NCBI GenBank assembly: GCA_964511535.1
Contig: CAZEFW010000118.1
Span: forward strand, 1 to 29,823
DNA length: 29,823 nucleotides
Direction of reading: 5' to 3'
Source of the DNA: CAZCFB01 sp964511535
GTDB lineage: Bacteria > Myxococcota_A > Polyangia > GCA-2747355 > CAZCFB01
Below the pieces are notes generated by a model. That model was not told the origin of the DNA. It searched no databases and saw only the letters and a list, made by a program, of their open reading frames with translations. The position numbers were made by a program, and so were the translations under genes. This document shows positions 16,408 to 24,265 of this stretch, piece by piece. Numbering within the stretch: position 1 is the stretch's first letter; the number at the start of each line of letters is the position of its first letter.

Positions 16408-17600
16408 GACGCTTCGCCTGGCTGACGCCCCTGTTGCTTTGCGCCCTGGCCTGCGGTGAGGAGGACGCCGCGCTGCAGGGCTTCGTGGTGGCCCCCGCAG
16501 GCCTCGAGGAGCAGTGGAAGCTGCTGCCCCACCGGTTGAGCTACCTCGACCTGCGCCTGCGGTCGCCCGGCGGTGGCAAGGGGTGGCGCCTGTCGGCCCG
16601 CAACGACGGCGGCCCCTGGGGCGCCATCGACAGCACCAGCTTCCGCATGGACTACCGCGTGGCCACGGCGCCCGCGCTGAAAGCGATCAACGGTGAGGCC
16701 GCGCTGGAGATCCCGGCCGGCGCCGAGTCTGCCAGCCAGGCGGTTTCGGTGCCGGTGCCGCCTGGCTCCATGACCGCCGTGCCCCTGCTGCGGGGCCTGC
16801 TGCTCAACACCAACGGTTACGTCACGCCGCCCGACTGGAAGACCAGCTACGACCCGGCCCACGGCTTCACCTCCGCCGGCCTCGCTGTGCGCCTCACCGA
16901 CGTGGTGATGCAGGGCGGCAACCTCGGCTTCAAGGTGGCGGTGCGCAACAAGTTCGCGCCGTGCGACCGCCACGACGCCAGCAAGAAGGACGACATGAAC
17001 GGCGCCATGAAGAAGGCGAAGGTCTGGATCACCGTGGCCTACACAGTGCTCTTTCTGCCCCCCGGCGCCCTGGCCACCACCGGCAGCCAGACCCACCACA
17101 TCAGCTACGCCGACTACGGCGCAAGCGCCCCGGCGGTCAAGCAGCCGTCGCTGGCCGAGCGCACGCTGAAGCTCAAGGGCACCGCCGGCCTGTCGAGGGC
17201 CATGGTAGGCCTGCGCGGGTTCGACTTCACCTCCAACGACGACACCAAGCCGGTGGCCGGCTGCGCGGTCAAGGCCAAGGCCGAGTGCAAGGGCACCGGC
17301 CGCTACATCCGCACCCTGCGCGCGCGGGCCGCCCTGGCCAGCATGGACAGCGCCTCGGGCGAGGCGCAGGTCACCCTCGACCTGATGTTCGCCAACAAGG
17401 CCGCCGACAGCATGGGCTCGGTGGAGACGGGCACCATGTGCGTACAGGCCACCGGCGATGTGGCCCTGATCCAGCTGCCTGACGACGCCTGGATCAGCCC
17501 GGAGCGAAAGGCCGAAGTCAGCGAGCTGAAAAGCGGCGATCAGGTGGAGCAGGAGATCAACATGTGCCAGGGCCTGCCCGCCAACGTCGTCTGTCCCTGA
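16404..17600 (+). CDS. Hypothetical lipoprotein, 398 aa
   Basis: A predicted lipoprotein: basic start, Leu-rich core and Cys17 in ALACGEED, after which the acidic residues favour outer-membrane or surface location. The mature chain has no further membrane helix of sufficient length and reads as a beta-rich domain (about 30-220) followed by a second region containing several Cys (residues after 180, including near CAVKAKAEC and MCVQATG) that could form disulfides. No known family is recognised. It starts at ATG 16404 within the end of the 5-oxoprolinase gene (ATGA overlap), so it is coupled to it, which is an odd pairing of a cytosolic enzyme with an envelope protein. It is followed by a convergent gene and a 141-base intergenic region with two repeat elements. 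Confidence 0.75.
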   Translation: MRRFAWLTPLLLCALACGEEDAALQGFVVAPAGLEEQWKLLPHRLSYLDLRLRSPGGGKGWRLSARNDGGPWGAIDSTSFRMDYRVATAPALKAINGEAALEIPAGAESASQAVSVPVPPGSMTAVPLLRGLLLNTNGYVTPPDWKTSYDPAHGFTSAGLAVRLTDVVMQGGNLGFKVAVRNKFAPCDRHDASKKDDMNGAMKKAKVWITVAYTVLFLPPGALATTGSQTHHISYADYGASAPAVKQPSLAERTLKLKGTAGLSRAMVGLRGFDFTSNDDTKPVAGCAVKAKAECKGTGRYIRTLRARAALASMDSASGEAQVTLDLMFANKAADSMGSVETGTMCVQATGDVALIQLPDDAWISPERKAEVSELKSGDQVEQEINMCQGLPANVVCP

Positions 17601-17621
17601 CCCCCCCGGAATCCAGAAGAA

Positions 17622-17666
17622 TAAAATGTCAAGTGGTGGGGTCTGACCCCCCTATATGACATTTTA
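17622..17666. repeat. 45-bp symmetric REP-like hairpin centred on GGGGTCTGACCCC
   Basis: Outer arms TAAAATGTCA (17622-17631) and TGACATTTTA (17657-17666) are perfect 10-bp complements, and inner arms GGGGTC (17638-17643) and GACCCC (17645-17650) share the same centre at 17644. The intervening six bases per side pair in part with G-U wobbles. It lies between two convergent genes. GGGGTCTGACCCC palindromes are recalled as recurrent REP-type sequences in proteobacteria linked to REP-associated tyrosine transposases; no such transposase is in this window. It could also end transcription in both directions. Confidence 0.75.
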
Positions 17667-17681
17667 CCGGACTGTTTAGTT

Positions 17682-17740
17682 CTGGCATTCCGGCGTTCTG
17701 GCATTCTGGCAATCTGGCATTCGCGGGCCGCTGGCCCGCG
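17682..17740 (-). repeat. Hairpin plus AATGCCAG octamer element, copy C
   Basis: Read on the minus strand, a perfect 8-bp hairpin CGCGGGCC-AGC-GGCCCGCG (17722-17740) sits one base after the glycosyltransferase stop and is followed by five 8-bp units (17682-17721): AATGCCAG, ATTGCCAG, AATGCCAG, AACGCCGG, AATGCCAG. It is the same design as at 4518-4574 and 11998-12062. Confidence 0.85.
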
Positions 17741-17741
17741 C

Positions 17742-18854
17742 TCACCCCAGCAGCCGGTCGTACAGCTCCAGGTACTGCTCGCCCATGGCCGCGCGGGTGT
17801 GGTTCTGCTCGTAGACCTTCTTCGCCTCGGCGGCGTACGCCTCGCGCAGGTCCGGGCGCGACAGGGCCTCGGTCATGGCCAACGACAGCGCGTCGACATC
17901 TTCTCGGCGCACCAGCCAGCCGCTGTGCCCGGGCTGGATCAGGCGCCGGATGCCCGCGCCCACGTTGGCTGCCACCACGGGCACCCCCAGGGCCATGGCC
18001 TCCAGCAGCGAGCAGGGCAGCCCCTCGTCCCGCGAGCTGATCACCATCAGGTCCGCGGCGCGCAGCAGCGCGGGGACATCCTGCCTGTAGCCAGCGAAGG
18101 TGACCCGGTCCAGCAGGTCCAGCCGCCTGGCGAGCTGCTGCAGCTCGTGCTTCTGCTGCCCCTCGCCCGCGATGATCAGCCGCACCTGGTGGTAGCTGAC
18201 CTGCCTGGCCATGGCCCGCAGCAGCAGGTCGATCCCCTTGTCCTTGACCTGCCGGCAGGCCCGCACCATCAGCATGTCGTCCGGCGCCACCCCCAGCGCG
18301 TCCCGCGTGCGCTCCGGCGTGGTCCTCCCCGAGGAGGGCGGCAGGTCGAGCCCGTTGTCGATGAGGGTCGTGCGCTCGATGGAGAGGCCCCCGTGGCGCA
18401 GCTGCTCGAGCGACCGGGGAGACATGGCCACCACATGGTCGAACAGCCGCAGCGCCGGCAGGTTGACCTTCTGCAGCAGCCACAGCTTGGTGGAGGTGGG
18501 GTACCGCCCGTGGTAGGTCGACACCCGCCGGGTCTTGTCGGGAAAAGTGGCCAGCCGCTGCACCGCGTCCGCCTTGAGGCTGTGGCTGTGCACGAGCTGC
18601 ACGCCGAGCCTGTCCACCAGCTCGCCCAGGGTGGCCAGCAGCCGCCCCGGGTGGCGCATCTCGCCAGGCAGCGTGGTGCAGCCGAGGCCCCTGCGGTGCG
18701 CCGCCTCACCCAGCGCCGGCGCCGCGTCGCTCTCCAGCGCCGCGATATGCACTTCGTGCCCGTGGGCCTGCAGGTGGGCGCTCAGCTCGAGCACCATGCG
18801 CTCGGCGCCGTACAGGCCGGGGCCGCTGATGAGCTGGAGGATTCGGTGTGTCAT
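17742..18854 (-). CDS. GT4-family glycosyltransferase
   Basis: A 370-residue GT-B fold glycosyltransferase of family 4, which transfers sugars from nucleotide-sugar donors, usually to lipid-linked or exopolysaccharide acceptors on the cytosolic face. The N-terminal domain opens with RILQLISGPGLYGAERMVLEL, containing the Gly-rich loop typical of the family, and has HSHSLKAD near residue 100. The C-terminal domain shows RLIIAGEG, VTFAGYRQDVPALLRAADLMVISS and the EX7E motif in DEGLPCSLLEAMALGVPVVA. The start is uncertain: ATG at 18854 gives the family-typical N-terminus, while ATG at 18887 and GTG at 18893 are in frame; none has a strong ribosome binding site. It follows the aminotransferase gene by about 40 bases. 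The link to glyoxylate metabolism is probably only transcriptional. Confidence 0.87.
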   Translation of the reverse strand: MTHRILQLISGPGLYGAERMVLELSAHLQAHGHEVHIAALESDAAPALGEAAHRRGLGCTTLPGEMRHPGRLLATLGELVDRLGVQLVHSHSLKADAVQRLATFPDKTRRVSTYHGRYPTSTKLWLLQKVNLPALRLFDHVVAMSPRSLEQLRHGGLSIERTTLIDNGLDLPPSSGRTTPERTRDALGVAPDDMLMVRACRQVKDKGIDLLLRAMARQVSYHQVRLIIAGEGQQKHELQQLARRLDLLDRVTFAGYRQDVPALLRAADLMVISSRDEGLPCSLLEAMALGVPVVAANVGAGIRRLIQPGHSGWLVRREDVDALSLAMTEALSRPDLREAYAAEAKKVYEQNHTRAAMGEQYLELYDRLLG

Positions 18855-18895
18855 GCGTGGGGCAGAATAATGGCTCCACCCACCCATTGTCACGT

Positions 18896-20068
18896 TTACT
18901 CGAACAGCGCCTTGCGCGCCGCGTCCAGGGCCACGCCGCGCTCCACCTTGTCGCCCAGCACCTGCTCCAGAGCGGTCAGGCAGAGCAGCACGTTATCCGC
19001 CCGGCAGGCGTGCCCCATCAGGCCGATGCGCCAGATCTTGCCGGCCATGGCGCCCAGCCCGCCGCCGATCTCCAGCTGGAAATCGGCCAGCAGCCGCTTG
19101 CGCACCTCCAGGTCGTCCACGCCGTCAGGGATGGTCACCGCGTTGAGCTGCGGCAGCCGCGCGTCCTTTCGCACGAACAGCTCCAGCCCCATGGCCTGCA
19201 GCCCGGCCTTGAGCGCCAGGTGGTGCTTGCGGTGGCGGTTCCAGGCCGGCTCCAGGCCCTCCTCGTACAGCACCAGCAGCGCCTCGTGCAGCCCGTACAG
19301 CGGGTTGATGGGCGCCGTGTGGTGGTAGGAGCGCTGCTGATTTTCGCCCCAGTACCCCATCACCAGGTTGGTGTCCATGAACCAGCTCTGGATCCGGTCT
19401 TCCCGCGCCTGGATCCGCTCCACGGCCCGGGCTCCGAAGGTCACGGGCGACAGCCCCGGCGTGCAGGAGAGGCACTTCTGGCTGCCCGAGTAGGTGGCGT
19501 CGATACCCCAGCCGTCCACCAGCACCGGTACGCCGCCCAGGGAGGTGACCGTGTCCACGATGGTCAGGCAGTCATGCTGGTGAGCCAGCGAGACCAGGGC
19601 CTCCGCGTCGGACAGGGCCCCGGTGGAGGTCTCCGCGTGCACGAAGGCCAGCAGGCTCGCCTCGGGGTGCTGCTCCAGCGCGTCGGCCACCTTGTCCGGC
19701 GACACCGGCTCGCCCCACGCGTCCTGCACCATCACGGCCGTGGCCCCGGCGCGCTCCACGTTCTCCCTCATGCGCCCGCCGAACACCCCGTTCTCGCACA
19801 CCACCACCGTGTCTCCGGGCTGGACCATGTTGACGAAGCAGGTCTCCATGCCCGCAGACCCCGGCCCCGACACCGGCATGGTCAGCGGGTTTTTGGTGCT
19901 GAAGGCGAACTGCAGCAGCGCCTTGAGCGAGTCCATGAACTGCACGAAGGCGGGGTCGAGGTGGCCGATGGTGGGCCGGGCCATGGCGTGCAGCACGCGG
20001 GCCGACACATCAGACGGACCGGGCCCCATCAGGGTCCGGCGGGGAGGGTGAAACGAATGGATGTCCAT
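18896..20068 (-). CDS. Alanine/serine-glyoxylate aminotransferase (class V)
   Basis: A 390-residue PLP enzyme of the class V aminotransferase group that includes alanine-glyoxylate, serine-glyoxylate and serine-pyruvate aminotransferases; it transfers an amino group to glyoxylate to form glycine. Diagnostic features are the N-terminal GPGPSDVSARVLHAMARPTIGH, the HAETSTG block (144-150), Asp172 in IVDTVTSLGG contacting the pyridine ring, and the Schiff-base Lys198 in SGSQKCLSCTPG. The C-terminal QLEIGGGLGAMAGKIWRIGLMGH is also characteristic. The ATG at 20068 has AGGA upstream. It follows isocitrate lyase and malate synthase on the same strand, so glyoxylate is the likely acceptor here. The amino donor (Ala or Ser) cannot be settled by reading. 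Confidence 0.9.
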   Translation of the reverse strand: MDIHSFHPPRRTLMGPGPSDVSARVLHAMARPTIGHLDPAFVQFMDSLKALLQFAFSTKNPLTMPVSGPGSAGMETCFVNMVQPGDTVVVCENGVFGGRMRENVERAGATAVMVQDAWGEPVSPDKVADALEQHPEASLLAFVHAETSTGALSDAEALVSLAHQHDCLTIVDTVTSLGGVPVLVDGWGIDATYSGSQKCLSCTPGLSPVTFGARAVERIQAREDRIQSWFMDTNLVMGYWGENQQRSYHHTAPINPLYGLHEALLVLYEEGLEPAWNRHRKHHLALKAGLQAMGLELFVRKDARLPQLNAVTIPDGVDDLEVRKRLLADFQLEIGGGLGAMAGKIWRIGLMGHACRADNVLLCLTALEQVLGDKVERGVALDAARKALFE

Positions 20069-20107
20069 GGGAGCGTCCTGCCTGAGCGAGCAACGGGTAG
20101 AAGTAAA

Positions 20108-20140
20108 GGAGGGCGGAGCCCGCGCAGGACCCCGCCCTCC
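20108..20140 (-). terminator. Probable terminator after isocitrate lyase
   Basis: On the minus strand GGAGGGCGG and CCGCCCTCC form a perfect 9-bp stem with a 15-nt loop (plus-strand arms 20108-20116 and 20132-20140), followed by TTTACTTCT. It lies 16 bases after the aceA stop and before the aminotransferase start, so the aminotransferase may be partly uncoupled from aceBA. Confidence 0.6.
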
Positions 20141-20155
20141 CGTTGGTGAATCAGC

Positions 20156-21568
20156 TTACTGGGAGTTGCCGGGGATGACCTCCGGGCGCTCGGGAACCTC
20201 CTCCAGCTCTCCGCCGCCCATGTGGTGCACCTCGGCCTCGGTGAAGTCCGGGGTCTCCTCGGTGAACTGCTCCTCCTCGGTGGAGCCCTCCAGCGCCTTG
20301 GTGGAGGTGTTGCCGGCCATGATCGCCTCGTTGACCTGGTCGAAGTAGCCGGCGCCCACGAAGCTCTGGTGCTTGACCGCGCGGTAGCCGTGGCTCTTCT
20401 CCAGGGCGAACTCCTGCTCCTGCAGGGCGGAGTAAGCGCTCATGCCGGTGTCGCGGTAGGCGTGGGCCAGCTCGAACATGATGGTGTTGAGGCTGTGGAA
20501 GCCCGCCAGGGTGATGAACTGGAACTTGAAGCCCATGGCGCCCAGCTCGCGCTGGAAGCTGGCGATCTCGGGGTCGGACAGGTGCAGCTTCCAGTTGAAC
20601 GAGGGCGAGCAGTTGTAGGCCAGCAGCTGGTCCGGGTGCTCCTTGTGAACGGCCTCGGCGAAGCGGCGGGCCTCCTCGATGTTCGGCTTGGCGGTCTCGC
20701 ACCACACCAGGTCGGCGTAGGGCGCGTAGGCCAGGGCGCGGTCGATGGCCTGGTCGATGCCAGCGTTGACGCGGTGGAAGCCCTCGACGGTGCGGTCGCC
20801 GGTGAGGAACTTCCGGTCCCGCTCGTCCACGTCGCTGGTGATCAGGTTGGCAGCGTTGGCGTCGGTGCGGGCGATGACCAGGGTCGGCACGTCCATCACG
20901 TCAGCCGCCAGGCGCGCCGAGACGAGCTTGGCCACGGCCTCCTGGGTCGGCACCAGCACCTTGCCGCCCATGTGGCCGCACTTCTTGGCGCTGGAGAGCT
21001 GGTCCTCGAAGTGAACGCCCGCGGCGCCGGCAGCGATCATGGCCTTCATCAGCTCGAAGGCGTTGAGCACGCCGCCGAAGCCCGCCTCGGCGTCCGCCAC
21101 GATGGGCGCGTACCAGTAGGGGTTCTTGTCGCTGCGGCCCTCGGCGTGGGTCACCTGATCGGCGCGCTGCAGGGCGTTGTTGATGCGGGTGACCAGGTTC
21201 GGCACGCTGTCCACCGGGTAGAGGCTCTGGTCCGGGTAGGTCTGGCCTGAGCTGTTGGCGTCGCCCGCGACCTGCCAGCCCGAGACGTAGATCGCCTTGA
21301 GCCCGGCCTGCACCATCTGCACCGCCTGGTTGCCGGTCTGGGCGCCCAGGGTGCGAACGAACGGCTCAGTGTTGACCAGCTTCCAGAGGCGCTCGGCGCC
21401 CAGGCGAGCCAGGGTGTGCTCGACCTTGACGGTGCCGCGCAGCCGGATCACCTCCTCGGCCTTGTACGGCCGGGTGACCCCCTGCCAGCGGCGGTCTTTG
21501 GCCCAGGACTTCTCAAGCTCCTCGGCGAGGTCGGCGTCATTGTGATCGAGGTGGAAGCCGTCGCTCAT
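20156..21568 (-). CDS. aceA: Isocitrate lyase
   Basis: A 470-residue isocitrate lyase, the first enzyme of the glyoxylate shunt, cleaving isocitrate to succinate and glyoxylate in the cytosol. The catalytic loop KKCGHMGGK is at 195-203 with nucleophile Cys197; ADAEAGFGG (158-166), HFEDQ (186-190) and the later NCSPSFNWK block are the expected metal- and substrate-binding segments. The ATG at 21568 has GGAG seven bases upstream. The chain does not stop at the usual GSTEEEQF end but continues for about 35 acidic residues (TEETPDFTEAEVHHMGGG and on), making it longer than the roughly 434-residue enteric enzyme. It lies 75 bases downstream of aceB on the same strand, with a hairpin in the gap. 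Confidence 0.97.
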   Translation of the reverse strand: MSDGFHLDHNDADLAEELEKSWAKDRRWQGVTRPYKAEEVIRLRGTVKVEHTLARLGAERLWKLVNTEPFVRTLGAQTGNQAVQMVQAGLKAIYVSGWQVAGDANSSGQTYPDQSLYPVDSVPNLVTRINNALQRADQVTHAEGRSDKNPYWYAPIVADAEAGFGGVLNAFELMKAMIAAGAAGVHFEDQLSSAKKCGHMGGKVLVPTQEAVAKLVSARLAADVMDVPTLVIARTDANAANLITSDVDERDRKFLTGDRTVEGFHRVNAGIDQAIDRALAYAPYADLVWCETAKPNIEEARRFAEAVHKEHPDQLLAYNCSPSFNWKLHLSDPEIASFQRELGAMGFKFQFITLAGFHSLNTIMFELAHAYRDTGMSAYSALQEQEFALEKSHGYRAVKHQSFVGAGYFDQVNEAIMAGNTSTKALEGSTEEEQFTEETPDFTEAEVHHMGGGELEEVPERPEVIPGNSQ

Positions 21569-21586
21569 TTGTATTCTCCTGTGTTC

Positions 21587-21602
21587 CCTGTCCGTGGACA
21601 GG
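21587..21602 (-). promoter_or_regulatory. Inverted repeat in the aceB-aceA gap
   Basis: CCTGTCC-GT-GGACAGG is a 7-bp perfect inverted repeat 19 bases upstream of the aceA start codon, in an otherwise AT-rich 75-base gap. It may be an operator or an mRNA hairpin that adjusts aceA relative to aceB. No T-run follows, so a terminator is unlikely. Confidence 0.4.
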
Positions 21603-21643
21603 ATGTTTTATTTGATCTGAATTAAACTTCGTATTTGGGGTAA

Positions 21644-23259
<1,616 letters not shown>

Positions 23260-23263
<4 letters not shown>

Positions 23264-23496
23264 GGCCATCTCCCTTGCCTGTCATGTTTTTCCAGCTCGG
23301 CCTCACACATCTTGCGCAGCCGAAAGGCGGTATCGCGCAGGACCCCGTAGATGATGCCGCAGGAGACGTCTGCACGATCCTGGTCGCCCTGATCGGACAG
23401 GGTGATCATCTCCCGGGTCAACGCGATGAGCCGCTGGAGGTTGTCGTTCTCTGGCCTCATGAGGTTGCGCGAGGCCTTTGCAGTGTTTTGCTTCAT
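23260..23496 (-). CDS. Small helical protein coupled to malate synthase, 78 aa
   Basis: A small cytosolic protein whose sequence reads as two amphipathic helices: NLQRLIALTREMITLSDQGD (about 18-37) and YGVLRDTAFRLRKMCEAELEKHDRQG after the link RADVSCGII. It has no signal peptide. The ATG at 23496 has GGGGGGTG just upstream; a second ATG at 23460 would give 66 residues and keep both helices. Its stop overlaps the aceB start as ATGA. The composition and codon use look like those of a real gene, and the coupling suggests a function connected with the glyoxylate shunt, for example a regulator or small subunit, but I know of no defined family and give no function. Confidence 0.7.
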
Positions 23497-23510
23497 CGTG
23501 GCACCCCCCA

Positions 23511-23526
23511 AGCAATGCTCATGCCA
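23511..23526 (-). promoter_or_regulatory. Candidate sigma-54 (-24/-12) promoter upstream of the aceBA operon
   Basis: The minus strand reads TGGCATGAGCATTGCT, one mismatch from TGGCACG-N4-TTGCW, with the required GG and GC separated by ten bases. The expected transcription start would be at about 23500, only a few bases before the ATG at 23496, so either the mRNA is nearly leaderless, translation starts at 23460, or the match is fortuitous. Confidence 0.4.
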
Positions 23527-23689
23527 CATCGTGTCATTTCTGCGGCCCGCCCAACGGGGGTTGGGGGAAAACGTTTAAAAAATCAACGCAATGAGTTTTG
23601 ACTTTCTGCGTTAGTTTTGTTTTTCAACCGGCAGGGGACAGCGTGCGTTTGTATCAGCCTGGTTCAACAGAGACAGGATCCACCCCCGA

Positions 23690-23714
23690 GTGTCTCACCA
23701 ATGAAGTGAGACAC
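23690..23714. promoter_or_regulatory. Perfect 9-bp inverted repeat, candidate operator
   Basis: GTGTCTCAC (23690-23698) and GTGAGACAC (23706-23714) are separated by seven bases. The site is 86 bases upstream of the SMR-type start codon and about 165 bases upstream of the candidate sigma-54 promoter of the opposite operon, a position suited to an upstream activator site or an operator. The regulator is unknown. Confidence 0.45.
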
Positions 23715-23800
23715 CTGGCCCTACCGATACAGATCCAAACGGGCCCCTGCATTGATTCGCGCTATGCTCTGCTCTTCACCCCAAAAAGGCAGGCAAGACC

Positions 23801-24163
23801 ATGTGGAAGTACTACCTCGTCCTGGCCATCTCCATCCTGTTCAACTGCTGCTCGCTGATCCTGCTCAAGAAGGGCGCCCTGGCCATGGAAGACTTCTTCA
23901 ACAACATGACTCAGGTCATGTCGTGGGTGCGACTGATGTTCAATCCGTACATGGTGGCCGCCGTGGGCTGCTTCGGCGCCTCTTTCGTCACCTGGATGAT
24001 CGCCCTGCGACGCATCGACCTCAGCCTGGCCTACCCCGCGGTGAGCGTCTCCTACATCATCATCGCCCTGGCGTCCCGCGCTCTGTTCGGCGAGGTGATC
24101 ACCCTGCAGCGGGGCGTGGGCATGGGGTTGGTGATGCTGGGGGTCGTCGTGATGTTTCGTTAG
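23801..24163 (+). CDS. SMR/DMT-type four-helix membrane protein, ArnE/ArnF-like
   Basis: A 120-residue inner-membrane protein with four hydrophobic helices (about 4-24, 48-68, 74-94 and 101-119), the size of small multidrug resistance and ArnE/ArnF proteins. The second half, LSLAYPAVSVSYIIIALASRALFGEV, matches the conserved Tyr-Pro and Gly-Glu region of this superfamily. The membrane Glu near position 14, essential for drug/proton antiport in EmrE, is absent (ILFNCCSLILLKKG), which argues against a drug pump and in favour of the branch that flips polyprenyl-linked sugars. Such proteins act as pairs; only one copy is seen. The downstream glycosyltransferases and deacetylases support the flippase reading. 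The ATG at 23801 is preceded by AGGCAGG. Confidence 0.78.
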   Translation: MWKYYLVLAISILFNCCSLILLKKGALAMEDFFNNMTQVMSWVRLMFNPYMVAAVGCFGASFVTWMIALRRIDLSLAYPAVSVSYIIIALASRALFGEVITLQRGVGMGLVMLGVVVMFR

Positions 24164-24210
24164 GGTCGCCTAATTTGCTTGTACCCGCCTCTGATTCTGG
24201 TAACGTTGCA

Positions 24211-24234
24211 TACAATCAATACCCGAAGAGTATT
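24211..24234 (+). promoter_or_regulatory. Weak promoter-like sequence and short inverted repeat
   Basis: The 102-base gap before the GT-C gene has a TACAAT hexamer (24211-24216) resembling a -10 box and AATAC/GTATT (24218-24222 and 24230-24234). No fitting -35 is visible. The gap is long enough for an internal promoter of the sugar cluster. Confidence 0.25.
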
Positions 24235-24265
24235 CCTCTGAGTTAAACGGAGTTTTGGAGACGAA

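Larger units (their letters stand above)
23497..23800. other. 304-base intergenic region between divergent operons
   Basis: No gene is supported here. The part from about 23565 to 23627 is distinctly AT-rich against the GC-rich surroundings and contains AAACGTTT (23568-23575) and the inverted pair AACGCA/TGCGTT (23585-23590 and 23607-23612). It must hold the promoters for the small gene-aceB-aceA operon (leftward) and probably for the SMR-type gene (rightward). A sigma-54-like match and a 9-bp inverted repeat are listed separately. Confidence 0.6.

Noticed and set aside
23801..24163. Multidrug efflux pump of the EmrE type
   Set aside because: The essential membrane Glu is missing and the neighbours are polyprenyl-sugar enzymes, so a flippase-like role is preferred.
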